Positions 1-12,706 of a stretch of 64,000 nt of DNA are shown one piece after another. The notes under the pieces were generated by a model that was not told the origin of the DNA, did not search any database, and saw only the letters and a list, made by a program, of their open reading frames with translations. The position numbers and the translations under genes are program-made. This stretch comes from Deinandra increscens subsp. villosa (taxonomy: Eukaryota > Streptophyta > Magnoliopsida > Asterales > Asteraceae), in assembly GCA_039602395.1 (NCBI GenBank), contig JBCNJP010000017.1:9376871-9440870 (forward strand), read 5' to 3'. Position 1 is the first letter of the stretch, and each line of letters begins with the position of its first letter.

Positions 1-346
1 NNNNNNNNNNNNNNNNNNNNNNNNNNNNNNNNNNNNNNNNNNNNNNNNNNNNNNNNNNNNNNNNNNNNNNNNNNNNNNNNNNNNNNNNNNNNNNNNNNNN
101 NNNNNNNNNNNNNNNNNNNNNNNNNNNNNNNNNNNNNNNNNNNNNNNNNNNNNNNNNNNNNNNNNNNNNNNNNNNNNNNNNNNNNNNNNNNNNNNNNNNN
201 NNNNNNNNNNNNNNNNNNNNNNNNNNNNNNNNNNNNNNNNNNNNNNNNNNNNNNNNNNNNNNNNNNNNNNNNNNNNNNNNNNNNNNNNNNNNNNNNNNNN
301 NNNNNNNNNNNNNNNNNNNNNNNNNNNNNNNNNNNNNNNNNNNNNN
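1..346. other. Assembly gap (N)
   Basis: Run of N only; nothing can be said about its content. Confidence 1.
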
Positions 347-922
347 ATCTCATCGTCATACCTGATGCAGAAGGAAGACGGAGCAAGCAGCGAAGCTCCG
401 AAAAACCAAAAGGAAGCTGCCGGAATTTAAAAGAACACGTAGTTCAGAGGAGCGACAACAACAAAATCGACACCACATCGCCATTAGAAACCGTAGATCT
501 GGATACCGTCGATTAACACATACCTCTGGCGAGCACGGAATCTGGAAGTCGACATAAAGATCGCCGTCAGTTGGTGCGGGGATGTCAGAATCTGAACGGA
601 GTAGAAAGCGTCGGAGAAAGAGGTGTCATTGTTGGAGATCGGAGGGGAGGAGATGGGAGGTCGTCGCCTCCGGTTCTCCCGTTTTCTTTCTTCCGATGAT
701 GAGAACGAAGTGGGTGTCTTGCGCTATTAGGGTTTAGAATGAAGAAAGGATTTTGATATTAAAAACGCAGAGAGTAAAGTAAGTGAGAGAAAATATAGGG
801 TTTGTAAGTGGAGTAAAGTACACGTATGTAAAAGTAAAATGACGTACCTTTTTCTAATTGGCTCCAAATCGCTACAGTTAAATGTGAGTATCACCGACAA
901 TCCAAAATGTTAATATATATAA
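347..922 (-). other. Possible 5' end of an unidentified minus-strand transcript
   Basis: GC-richer than the surroundings. On the minus strand it reads like a plant 5' leader: a telo-box-like AAACCCTAA (727-735), a pyrimidine-rich stretch, then a candidate splice donor (AGAG/GTATGTG) near 524. The only well-placed ATG opens a frame that stops after 14 codons, so no coding exon can be assigned. The gap to the left hides any continuation. Confidence 0.25.
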
Positions 923-950
923 CTAGAGATCGACCGCGCGTTGCTGCGGT
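923..950 (-). mobile_element. Helitron 3' terminus (element extends to the right)
   Basis: On the minus strand the sequence ends in a GC hairpin (ACCGC...GCGGT, 933-950), a short spacer, then CTAG (923-926) followed by T. This is the Helitron 3' signature: hairpin, CTRR, insertion into an AT dinucleotide. The same terminus recurs at 29128-29155 with about 33 identical bases. The 5' end of the element was not located. Confidence 0.75.
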
Positions 951-3118
951 ATCTAAGGTTTTATTTAAATAAATGTATAATGTATTAGTCTGAAGTTGCA
1001 TATAAGTTCCTTTTACTCGTTACAATGAGTTTTTTTTGGGTGGATTCGTTAATTGTAAATACTTTTGTAAGAGGTAATACGATAATAGGATATTCACATT
1101 GATAGTTATTAAGTTTAATAATGGCTTTTACATGAGCGATTAAAGTTCATGAGGCTACAAAAGAGAATTATGTTTGTTGCTAAGATCAGACTTCATATTA
1201 GCTTACTACGACATGCCAAAAGTAAGGAAAATTGTTTGTAGAGGTTGCATCAGATTTCGTGACGCATGAAGAGAGTGTCAACCTCGAAATCACATGTGAG
1301 CCGAATCTTGTGACCGGCTGCAATGCCACAGCAAAGAGCAAAGTTTTTCCAGTTTTTGATGGTGAATCTATATGAGGAAATAATGTTTTATTAGGTTGAA
1401 GAGCTGATAGTTGTTCAAGAATGAAGATGTAAGGTAGTGTGTAATATGATATGATGGTGATAAATGAATGCATTTCTTGTTACCTTGTGTAGGTGACCAT
1501 GTTTGATTCGGATCGCAGCTTGAAGGTTTTGGGCCTCCTGTATTCGTACATGATTTTTATCTTCATCCCATCATAGAAGTTAGCTAACTTTGCAAGTTTG
1601 GTGGGCAGGCGCTAAAAAGAACGTATGTTAGCATATTGAAGTATGAAAGGATTTCTACTTATGAAAGTACATATCGTAACGTATTGCACAATGTTTGTTT
1701 CAACAATGGAAATTGTGCTAATAATGAGTTGGCTAAACGCCAAATGTTGGATACCATTGTTAATTATTAACTAAAAAAAAGCAAACAAAATAAATTGAAG
1801 TTTGAGTGCAAACTTATTGTACAAAATAAGCAACTTTTGCTCTGCTCAGACTTGGAATGGAAGTAAAATACGGAAACATAAGCAACGTAAGATAGCAAAC
1901 GAAGAACCAAACAAAAGAAATAGCTTCCAATTCACTTCTGACAGTGCAATCAACCTATAAAGACCTTGGGAAATGAACACGGGGTCATAGTGCTTCTAGA
2001 GGTTGAAGTTATAGTGCGTGTTATAAATGTAGATGAATAAACAAAAAGTCAAGAATCAAAGTAATGTCTTAAGAAATTTCACAAACACAGATAATTAGAA
2101 AAAAAATAAATAAATAAAACCTATGTCAGTAGAGATAAATAAGAGATGCCATACCAGGTATATAATCAAATCCTAATTAACTCCGTAGTGAACCATGCGT
2201 AACAAATTGAGCGCAACCCATTTAAGGATGTGAGATGCAACCTAAACAAATTACAATACAAAGCAAACCAATTTAAACTATAGACAGGACGATGCATCCA
2301 ATGGGAAGAAAACCAAAAGTATAAATGTAATAGCCTAAAAGATATATTAAATTAACACAAAACCCATGCAAGAAGAAAATACAAATGTTGATTGTACCAT
2401 AGCCTAATGTAAGCCAAAAAATAGGCATAATACATGCCAAAATAAAACACACCTGTATTGTTATTCTTAAGAAAACAACTACAAGTACCAATCAAACGTC
2501 ATTAGATTCAACTTCTTGAAAATTAAAAAAGATGCAGGCAACCAACAATTGCGATTAGGATAAACCTCAATTACAATTGGGTGTAGAGCTTTGATAGAAA
2601 CTCAAATAAGATGAGTTTAATGTATTACAGTTGCACATATAGTCCTGTTTTGTAACAGAACCTACATATACGTTTTTTTTAAACGATGAGAAGATAAGGT
2701 GTACTTGTTATTAGTGAGGGAAGTTGGTAGGTCAGAGGTTATAGATTTGTAAAAGCATCAGATATGATTGGTGTATCGTTGTAATATAAAATCAAGGTAT
2801 GCAGACAAAGTTATGGTTATATATCCTGTTATTTGGCTGGGTAACAAAGAAAAATTTGAAATAAATAGGAAAAGGTTTAACAAACAGTCGTTATAATAAT
2901 CTGACACATACCGGCTGTTTTTGAGGGTCAGATGAATATAAAGTTCTCTTCTTGTAGTTGTTCCCTCAACAATTCCCTCAAGACACCCGATGTAATCTGT
3001 ACATGTAACTATTAGTTGCTGATAAGAAATAATAAGTTATACCTGTAATGATTTCTTTGGTGTTGGACGATGGAATTAGGTCCTCATAAGTGAACTCAAA
3101 ATAATATTGGGGATAGAT
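951..3118. other. Helitron interior, no gene seen
   Basis: AT-rich sequence with short open frames only. None resembles a known protein. Scattered splice-like sites on the minus strand suggest captured or decayed exons, but none could be assigned. Confidence 0.5.
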
Positions 3119-3629
3119 CATAGTTATCGAAGGCGCTAGGCGCACTCAAGGCGCCAAGGGTCCTTTTAGCGCCTAGGCGATAGGCGCAAAAAAAGCGAGG
3201 GCCTGGAAAAGAAAAAGCGATCTTAAATAAAAAAATGTTAAATAAAATATAATGCACCAAAATGACAAAATTATATTCTTTAGGGGGTGTAGTTGAAACA
3301 TTATGATAACCCTAATATTAAAAATAGACACCATCTGCCGTTTCTTTATTTCTTTCTCCAAACTTTTGCTCACTGCGCCGCCAGATTTCTTACGTCAATT
3401 TGAAGATTTTTTTTCATTTTCTCATTCTTCTTCTTTCTCAGCCTTAATCGCATCCTGTGCAGAAGAAAATCGCCACATTCCGGCCTGAAGGTCGCCGGAG
3501 AGGTGCCAGAAACTCACCGGAGTGTCGCCGGAATGTCGCCTTAATTACCTAGGATACATAAGTGCAGTTGATGCGCCTCGCTTGGAATTTGCGCCTAGGC
3601 GCCAAAAGCGAGCGCTTTTAACAACTATG
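3119..3629. mobile_element. Non-autonomous hAT-type transposon with 8-bp target duplication
   Basis: The element begins CATAGTTATCG and ends in the inverted CAACTATG. Both ends are rich in GGCGCCTAGGCGC-like inverted motifs (GGCGCTAGGCGC at the left, GCGCCTAGGCGCC at the right). It is flanked by a perfect 8-bp direct repeat, GGATAGAT, at 3111-3118 and 3630-3637, which fits hAT-superfamily transposition. The 511-bp interior has no transposase; one 61-codon frame (3303-3488) has no recognisable similarity. It lies inside the Helitron that ends at 923. Confidence 0.8.
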
Positions 3630-3637
3630 GGATAGAT

Positions 3638-6487
3638 AAGTCAATCCTCTATAGGACCAACAACAAAAGGTGGACAAATATCATGCCTAACGGGTGGCTG
3701 ACAGATCTAAGGTAGGATGGGGGATCACAACAGACGAATCTTGAAATTCTGTAGCACTGTAAGATCTGAAGACCATTGTTAGATGCAATCCTCTATGCAT
3801 CAACCGCTGTGATCTGCTGAGAAAAAATAAGGTTAAATAATTTTACATGAGTATCCGTAAATATATATGAAATGATATAAAACAGTAGAAAAGAAATAAT
3901 TATTATGTACATTCTTGTCAACGACAATGTATGATGTTTGGGGTTATCCTGCATTTGGAAAAAGAAGTAGAAAAAGGAATAAATATAGTGATAATTTGAT
4001 TCTTCGTAGCCGTAGTAAATAGGAGAGAAAATAGAATTTCTTTCTTCGTCTTTACAATAAAAAAATTTAGGAGGAAGCTGTTACACGTTCACTAAAAAAA
4101 ACCTTTTGTAGCGAATAATTTATTTAAAAAAATAAATAAGCTTAATACAAAAGAAGAAAAAGAAATAATAATAACCTTTAGTCGAATGATGGGAATTGAA
4201 CCCGCACATGGTGGATTCACAATCCCAGACGGGTGGACCAACGTCTAAGACATGAACTTCAATAGGATTTTTAGTTGTCGAAGTTCAAGCTTTTCTATTG
4301 GAAGTACTTCCATTGATGATTATCTAATTTAAAAAAATTGAGTGTATGACCAAGGTAACTGTAAGTTAAATGAGGGAAAATTTAGAATTACAAATTGTAA
4401 ATACAGAGGTAGATAGGTCTTGTGTACAAATCAGAAATAAGGTTGGAGCACCAATATTCAAATATCTATTAGTAAAAAAGAAAACATATACAAGAAGCAA
4501 AGGTGTTGATAATCATAATTTACTAACTAAAACATGAGAAGAGAATTTAAATAAGTTGCCATCAACTTTCCACAATGGCTAAAATACTTGCAAAATATCT
4601 TTAAAATACCATAAAACCATATAATATATTGGGGACATGTAAATCTGCCCAAGAATATCTAACATAGTAAATTATGTACATCAACAACATCCATGTTATG
4701 AGAAGCCTAAAAAAGAAGTTTCTACAACTAAATTGAAGCAAACACATAAACAACAATGAGATATTACTGAATTCTAACATATAAACAAACCATATAATGT
4801 ATTAACCTTAGAGGGAACATGTAAACCTGGCTAAGATATTGAAATTAGGTACATATGACCCAGACCGTTTTAACCCACTACAGATGAGGACTGCCTAACC
4901 AATTTGCAAAGAAACGTATACCTTGAAAGCAGCTACAGAGGCAGCCTCTATAAAATTAAATTTTTTATTCAGCTAACATTAATTCCCTTTCAATCAACTC
5001 AAAATTTATAATAAACTATATTATGTAATCCATTAACAATAGGTTCCCTATGCATCTTAAAAATGTTATTTGTAGCAACACGAATGAAACTTTTATTCAC
5101 ATAACACATATATTAATTGTTAAAGATTAGTACTTTATTTACAAAAACTAATTAACAAAGCTTGTCAAAATGGAGGTAACCCGTAATAATATCATTGCAT
5201 ACTGAAAACCCAAACATTTGAAAGTAAAATAGTAAATGATTCCGAAATTTCAGTTACGAATCACATGATAATCAATATTTTAATCCACTCCTACAGAAGG
5301 TATGAAGAATCCCATGGATACACAAACTTTTTGTAGAATCAAAGTTTACTTATATGTTAATATTAAATGTAAACATTGTAATACGACTGTATAATTTGTT
5401 CACAAATAGATGTTCTAAAAATCTGATAGTAGAGAAGTGGAATGGCTGAAAGAGTACTATCGATTACCTTTTTTCACATATACATATCATAAATTATACG
5501 GTCGTGAATGAGATTACATCGAACACCTTTGTAAAAACTGTAATGGCTGAAAGCTTCACGTTTCTAGGTTGTAAAATCACATAACCACATAATGAATCAC
5601 GTTGTTTGAGAAGCTAAAATAGATGTTTTCTTAGATATATAAACCATCAAATACTACAATGAATCACATTGTTTGAGAAGTACAGAGCCAAGTAACATCT
5701 CCATATTCAATTTTTTTACGCTTCTATTTTTATGTATTATTATGCATTTTATGAGAATTAACAGAAGCCACATCAAAAGAACTGCGGTATAAAATAGCCC
5801 AAATCGAATTGGTACAATAAGAGGTTAGGCCTTACAGAAACTGCTTAAAGGCCACACTCTGCTATCTGCCAAAACATAATCAGCAAGGGAAAACAAAGAA
5901 GAAATTAACCAACATTGCACCTTTGCAGACCTGGCCTAATTCGGGCAGAAATGAAAATCCAGAAATGACACATAATTAGAAAACCAAATGAAGCAAATGA
6001 TGATAAAAGGAACAAACGTACCAACCGGGAACCGACTTCTGTCACCTATTAAGGTGAGCATTAACAGACATCAATCTCATCTTTGCCGGAACATTAACAC
6101 CAATCACAACCTCATCCTTGCTCGAGTTTTGAGTTAAACCTGCAGCTAGCAAGCTTGACCTAATTTTGGAGAGAATGAAATTAACCTTTGTAGCGATTTC
6201 TTAATAACCTTTGTAGGCTACCATCAAACATTTACGATGATGATCATATGAATAAGTGGGTCTTTCCTCCCTAATAACCCATCCATCTCAAAGTAGGCAT
6301 TTATTTATAGTGTGAGATACACATATGCTTCTAATTTATGATATTTTCCATTACATCTACCCGTGATAATCTTGCTGAAAGGTTCCCCAAAATCAATTAT
6401 AGGTTTAAGAGAGTAATAAAACAAACTACATCTTATGCATAGATAGAACTGTTGGATCCAAAAAAATAAAAAACATAGCGATAATAC
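3638..6487. other. AT-rich Helitron interior, no gene seen
   Basis: Long AT-rich stretch without a convincing coding region, apart from the tRNA-like relic at 4182-4250. No strong repeats were noticed. Confidence 0.5.
4182..4250 (-). pseudogene. Organelle-type tRNA-His(GUG)-like relic
   Basis: On the minus strand the anticodon arm GGATTGTGAATCC has a GTG anticodon (4218-4220). It is followed by a variable region and a T arm with GGGTTCAATTCCC. This closely matches the 3' two thirds of plastid trnH-GUG, which also occurs in plant mitochondria. The D arm and 5' acceptor strand no longer match, so this is a broken organelle-derived insert or the tRNA-derived head of a SINE, not a working tRNA gene. 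Confidence 0.5.
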
Positions 6488-6965
6488 CTGAGTTTTTCTT
6501 TCAAAACACTCTTGGTAGTAACTGAAACCTGAAAATGTAAGTAATTAACATCAAAACACTAATGGGAGTCATAATACATGAAAATCGATAATGAAATCAA
6601 TATTTAAACCTGTTCAACAGCAAGAAGTTCTCCAGAATCGAGATTTACGCCCACATACACTGGCCAGATGCTTAACACCTGATCGATTCACCCCTTTGCC
6701 ACCGGATAGATGAATTGATTTTGCTGGCTAGGGTTTTCTAAGCGTCGATTTTGCTCAAAATTATGAGCTTTTCTACAAACACTCGTCTAGGATTAACCTG
6801 CGCTGCTAGAAGACGAACAGGAAATCAGAAAACCCTAAATATTAACAGTTATGTAAAAAGGATCGATCTGTATTACTTACAAACCGATCTAAACCTAATA
6901 ATTAAATAGAACGCAAGTAAAAATTAAGCCACTGAATTACCTTGAAAAGAAGCCATTGTAATGAA
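6488..6965 (-). pseudogene. Captured ANP/NPK1-like MAPKKK exon fragments
   Basis: A minus-strand exon ending at 6610 (coding-like part about 6610-6665) reads VYVGVNLDSGELLAVEQ and is followed by a GT donor. This is the glycine-loop-to-beta3 segment of plant ANP/NPK1 MAP kinase kinase kinases, where the family has AV-Lys-Q. Here the ATP-anchoring Lys is Glu. A second small exon (6488-6528) with AG/GT borders continues VSVTTKSVLKEKLR, weakly like the following family segment. An upstream MASFQ leader with a donor sits near 6941-6957. No other kinase subdomains are visible. The position inside a Helitron suggests capture; a functional kinase is excluded. Confidence 0.6.
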
Positions 6966-7017
6966 GAAGCGTTGCTCTGATGATGATGATGATGATAAAT
7001 GAATGGGAATTTCAGCA

Positions 7018-7189
7018 CAACCAAAGATGAAAGAGGAAATTGAAGATGCAATCAGATTTCTTGGAGAGGAAAATCAGAAAACAGAAAACAAATTAAGAAG
7101 GAACAACCAAAGATTAAAGAGAAAATTGAAGATGCAATCAGATTTCTTGGAGAGGAAAATCAGAAAACAGAAAACAAATTAAGAAGGAA
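7018..7189. repeat. Two-copy tandem repeat, 86-bp period
   Basis: Two adjacent near-identical copies; the CAACCAAAGAT motif starts at 7018 and again at 7104. Copies differ by a few substitutions near the start. Confidence 0.9.
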
Positions 7190-7289
7190 AAAGTAACGAA
7201 AGTGAAAATCGAGAAAGAGATACATGACGGCAATGGAAGGATAAAGGTAAATACGTGTTGCGCTCGTGACAAACCTAGAATGACTCAGC

Positions 7290-7313
7290 AAAAAAAAAAA
7301 AAAAAAAAAAAAA
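7290..7313. repeat. Poly(A) tract
   Basis: Uninterrupted run of about 24 A on the plus strand, close to the next Helitron-like terminus. Confidence 0.95.
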
Positions 7314-7354
7314 TCCTGCACGATTCCATAAGCAACTTCTCTATTGTATATATA

Positions 7355-7395
7355 CAAGTGGGTCGACCCGCGCTTCGCGGCGGAGTCGGACCGTT
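7355..7395 (-). mobile_element. Helitron-like 3' terminus, variant
   Basis: A GC hairpin (CCGCG, loop CTT, CGCGG at 7368-7380) lies next to a palindromic TTGTATATATACAA. A close relative is at 31583-31630, sharing the palindrome, the CGACCCGCGC block and an AAAAAGT block. On the minus strand the end reads CTTG rather than the canonical CTRR, so assignment is less secure than for 923, 28106, 29128 and 47938. Confidence 0.5.
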
Positions 7396-10059
7396 TTAAA
7401 AAGTCCATAAGTCAAATCATGAAATACGGGTAGTGCAAAACCTATCGTGTGTTGAGATCTTTAATAGGTCTAATGTTATGAACCAACCATATGTCAAGAT
7501 CCGGATAGCGCATTGACTGTTAAGACTAAAAGATTAAGAAGCCGCGAGAAAGCAAGAAGACGTGTGGGCACTTCAACGCAAGTCCTCATTTTCATGTCTT
7601 GTTTGTGATACGAATGTGTGGATTTGCAAAGTTCTTTTTCTTAAGTAGCTTGTGAAGCCATTATCATATAAATATTTGCATTTATCATACACGGATTGTC
7701 AAGCAAATAATGGCATCTGAGTAATTTTACAAAAGGTGTTGCCGGAAAAACGTGTGAATACACAATAATTGAAATGACCTAAAGAATAAGAAAAAGTAAG
7801 AAACCTTTGTTTAACCTTGAGCTACAGGACATCACCACATTGTCATGAACATTCTGTTATAATAAAATAAAGGTCATGATGACAATAAATTTAGCAATTT
7901 ACAGACATATACAAATCCAAACACAAATGAATATGAAGCCATCAAACTGCTACTTTGCTTTTTACAGAAAAAAAAAAACTTGATGTAGCAATTTAGGTTG
8001 TAACTAATCTCAAATGGAAGCTAAACAGGCAACATCTCATATAAGTTTAAAGTTATTAGTCACCAAAGTCTATTTTCCATACACACAACCCTCATAAATC
8101 ATCTCATTAGATTTAGGTAATTACTTTAAACCGTTTGTGTAATCATAGATATCTTTTATTATAAAATTTTGAAAACTTGAAAGAAAAAAGGTGTTACGGA
8201 GTGATTCCAACCCGACCTGGCTCATTTCGTCCTATACTAAAACATGAACCCTTTTGACCCGTTACCCAACCCATCCATCTCTTCCACCTCTATAAAAAAT
8301 CAGTGCTAGAATGTCTTGTACTTCATGCTTAAAATTTTGCAATTCAAGTTGTATTATGTATATATAGGATAATAGTCTATTTTTAGTTTGGGAACAAACA
8401 ATTAGTGTTGCAAATTTACCTTGGCCAATCAATCTTAGCTTGGAAGCATATAACCGTTGAGCATTGTCCCTAAAAGTGACCTCAACCTGTTTCACAAAGG
8501 ATCACCACAAATTTTTAAACGGAAACTCATATGATTTCATGATTTATTACAAATTTATGTTCCTTTGTTGAATAAACAGTTTAAACAAACAGAAAACAAC
8601 CGGACATGAAAAAAGTCTTGATCATTTAACTAAATGAACATGAGTGTTTCCTTTTATTTTTTGATTTACTATTTTAGTGTATGAATATCTCATAAACATG
8701 TGCCAAATAGTATTATTAGTATATACCACAATTTGCAATGATAAGAACTATACCTTTTGAGCTCCTTATGATAGCTGACGCTTTGTTCCATCAACTACAT
8801 CGTCTTCCAGTTTTTGGTCATAGGCACAATTTTAGAAACTTGACATCTCCAAAATCGGTCTTATCTTATATAATTTGCTGCAAATTTCAAGAAAGGCATA
8901 CTATAACCAAAATCGTTGATGAAAGCAGAATGTTCATTGCCTTTTATTATATGATTTTATTTTTAAGTATATACATGTGTGTTCTCTAGTAGGATAATAC
9001 CATCTCTTCAAAATGTGCAATGCAAACAAAATGTCTTAACCTGAAGAGAAACACCTTTATAGGACTACACAGAAATTGAATACAAAATGTCTTCAAATTG
9101 GAGAGAAAGCATAACACGAATTTCTCAGATTGCCAAACAAAAAATTAAAATTGTTATCTTGAATCTTAAAAAAAACAGTCAAGAGCCTGATTAAAGACTA
9201 ACCTTGCAATCATGAGCTAAAGAGAAGGAATTGATAAACTAAATCAAAGCCACATTCACCACTTCATCCTTCATCTACATAAACAACTGAAGAGATTGAG
9301 ATGGGCTACACGGTGAATATAAAGTGCTAAACTATGATACATTGCATAAAAGCTTACCAATTAATTGACTCACATCCAACTCATAACCCTAGTTTCACCG
9401 ATTACGATCTCCTAACTTCCTAGGGAAACAGAACTAAGCAAAACCTTACCAATTACAGGTTCACATCCAAGTCAAAACCCTAGTTCAACCAATTGCGATC
9501 TCTTAACTTCTTGGGTGTCAAAAGGAAATTGCGAATACAGCATATGATTCAGGTTAGAGGGATAGATGTGTACCACGAAGATGGAGCGGTAAACATCGGC
9601 AACCGGCGGTGATGAACCCAAAGCGCAAACGGCAACGTAAACGACGGCCAGAGGCGAACCTCTGGAAGGGAAAATACCGTTCTTCGATGACTTCTTCACT
9701 TTCAAAGAGAGGAATCTGATGATCGATTGATCGTAGTTACCGTTCTTATCACTTCAAAGAAGATAAAGTCTGAGAAATGGTGAAACGTATGAATAAATAC
9801 TAAAGAGAGGTGTCCATGGTATGGTTGCTGAATTATAAGAGAGAGATAGTCATCAGATGATAAAGATAAAATGAAAAGGAGACACGTAAAGCTCACCTGC
9901 TCTTCATCAGATCATCAGAAAGGTAAAAGAACTTGTAATCAAAAAAGTTGTTGAGTTGTAATATAAGCTATGGAAATTGTACATTATGGATAGAAAGTGG
10001 TACTATTAAGTTGTATTTTGTTTATATAGGAGGATACAATATGTTAATAATACACAAGT
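7396..10059. other. Probable Helitron interior with unassigned exon-like pieces
   Basis: AT-rich, no confident gene. One minus-strand exon-like segment near 8423-8488, bounded by an AG acceptor and a GT donor, reads VEVTFRDNAQRLYASKLRL; I do not recognise it. The frame at 9472-9705 (minus) has no recognisable domain. Confidence 0.4.
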
Positions 10060-12706
10060 ATGGATCCAAGAAAGCACTACCGAGAGGACGCCACCGACGG
10101 TGTCCCACACCCCTCCCTCATCTTCCCCATCCCACTCTTCTAATCCTTCAGAGGAAGATAACCCTGATATGGAATCCATGTTATCATTATACAAAGACGT
10201 TGAAGAGGGTGAAATATCGCCCAACAGTTAGGATACATCGCCTGACACCGTCTCCGGTTGAAACATTTCAACGTCGTCCCTTAAAAACGGAGATACATAA
10301 CCTCTGGCATCGATCTCCGGTCACAACGTCAACACTCCGGTGGACTCGGCGGTGGTCATAACTTAAGGGTCGCCAAGGATCCTCATACGTAGTAAATCCC
10401 AACAGTCACATACACATGGATCGGTCCACGTGACACAACCTCGTTTCTCCCCCCACCATCCCCATTACCGGGCCCACCTCCTATTCCCCCAAACAAATCC
10501 ACGTCCAATAGCACCATTATTGCTGACTCCTTCCATGAGGAGCCTATTCCTAGTCCCGACTTCACATTTGCCCAATATACACCAAAAGCCCAACCCCCAC
10601 CTGTTAAAAGCCTAACCCCCCCCCCCCCACTAGAAGCCCAATGTACCAGTCCCCAAGCCCAAAATACCTAACCCCGTTTCTTCATGCATAAGCCCTCCAC
10701 CACCGACCAAAATCCCACATCAGACCCAATTCAGAAACCCCTTTCTCTCAAATCTTCCCTCTTATCCAAAGGATCCAATCCCAGACCTCAACTGTGTCGT
10801 TTGTTCTTGTCGCTCCAACCCTCAATCACAATCCTTTTAGATCTCTGTGCATTGCAAGATCTCAAGACTGCCCCAAATGCACCTCTAAGTCCACCACCCC
10901 CCCCCCTCCTAAATTCCCAATCTACCTTGCAGTCACCTGTCTCGAAAGCAGAGGAACATCAATGAAGTTAACAAAACCATCGATGTCGGTGACAACTTGG
11001 GTTTCCAAATGGCAGGGCATCAAGATTAGGTGCATAGCTTGGTCCCACAAGTCTTATCCAGTCCGATCTTTCTTGGATCTTAGAGACTTATCAAACCTAA
11101 AATCAAACAAGTAAACGTCCTTCGTCAGCATCAACAAGTTTTCCTCTAAACAGCTCTTGTTGTTTCTTCAATGATCTCAACAAGTCCTTATTTCGCAGTA
11201 GAAATTCCCGATCAAACTCCTCATACTCTGATACCTCGTCAGCGGCATTTCTGCTCGTCATACCATACCAAGCAGATTTATCCAATCGTGTCCCTGGAAT
11301 TGAAAATTTTGAACTCGGCGTCGTAGAATCCCCAAATTTAGATCCTGCCACAGAAAACGAAGGTACTGAACCTTTCAATTGAAAGTCAACGCTAACTTCA
11401 TCACTAAATACTCGAGGCGTTGGTAACTCTAGCAAGCACAGATGGGTCTGACCATAAAAAGTTCGTATAAAATTAGTTCCTGGTTCTACAAGAAACCCAA
11501 TCCAGTGATGCTTCGAACATGAGGGTCCAAAGCATTTGGGGAAGACTACCTTGTGACGCTGAAATAGTTGATACACACGGCAGATCGAGTGGAATGATTT
11601 CCAAATAAGTTCCAGAAATTTTTTCCCCATAAACACAGAAATTACCTTATGATTTATGGCTCTATAGTTGGCACCCAACCGAATCTCCTGATCATAAACG
11701 TTTACGTTCCTAGAGATACCCCCTACATGGTAGCTTTGTGGGCAGAACTCGGTTCGAGACTTGTCGAACATCCAAACATCCCGACGATCCTTCTAAATGA
11801 TTTTAATGAGGTCTGTTTTCCACATGAACGTCTGAACTCTGATTTCTCACACACTAGTGCACAAAACTTCAGTAACTTCATGCATTCATTCAGTCTCAAA
11901 GAATACAATACGGGGGTAGGAAATTTACTTATATGAATGACGAAGGGAAATTCAGTAATATTGACCGGATGCTTATAACACATTCTTTTAGGCGGATATG
12001 GCCGAATGCTTCCCTCTTGACCCTACCAAGATTGCAATTAGACCATTGTCCGCTCGTTTTATCTTCCGCTCGTTTTATCTACTGATGTCGTTGATTTCGG
12101 GACAATCCCCTATAGATTCTACAGTTCATGGATGACATTACCTGGCTATGGTGACGCGGTGAAGCAAGCTCTTGCAATTGAGTCCTCTCCTCCACATCCT
12201 AAAACCGATGGGCTACTTCTCAAAAAACTCCAGACTACCAAAAAGACGCTCAAAAGCTGGATCAATTCCCATCGTCAAAATCAAGAACTGGAAAAGAAAA
12301 TACTCAAAGATATTATTGACGGTTTGGAATTAAAAGCAGAAGTGTTGGGCCTGAATCTAGCTTTTAGAATCAAGCAAGCTGTCTACAACTTCTTTTCAGA
12401 AAAATTCTCAGAAGTCAGAACCTTTCGCCTCGAGACCGGATTTTCATTCCACCGATTTTTAAAAAACACTCCGCAACATAAGCCGAATTTCTCACTCAAT
12501 CATTCGCTTCCTTGGAAATTAAGACGACGGTCTGGGACTGTGATAAAGAAAAAGCAACGGGCCCGGATGGCTTCAATTTCAAATTCCTGAAATCACAATG
12601 GGAAGTTATCGGCCCCCTGTTGCATGACACGCTTTCAGAGTTCCATTCCACGGGTGAGATTAGTCCTGACTACAATTCATCTTTCATTGCCCTTGTACCA
12701 AAAAAT
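10060..12706 (+). pseudogene. Decayed L1-type LINE (ORF1 remnant, endonuclease, start of reverse transcriptase)
   Basis: The plus strand carries a proline-rich ORF1-like region (10060-11110), broken by stops and a C run near 10618. ORF2 remnants follow: an endonuclease part with SIWGR and GRSSGMIS (about 11530-11640), then NVYVPRD and LLNDFNEVCFPHER (11649-11936; families usually have GGDFNEV), then FSNIDRMLI, LDHCPLVL and DFGTIPYRFYSSW. The linker frame is 12132-12511, and the reverse transcriptase opening KATGPDGFNFKFLKSQWE plus FIALVPK ends near 12706. Frame changes and stops are frequent. Homology stops abruptly before the catalytic YADD block, so the element is 3' truncated and inactive. 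Confidence 0.8.

Noticed and set aside
7202..7399. Frame containing a poly-lysine run
   Set aside because: Created by the poly(A) tract at 7290-7313.
11103..11771. 222-codon minus-strand open frame
   Set aside because: The plus strand over the same interval reads recognisable LINE endonuclease motifs (SIWGR, GRSSGMIS, NVYVPRD), so the minus frame is a shadow.
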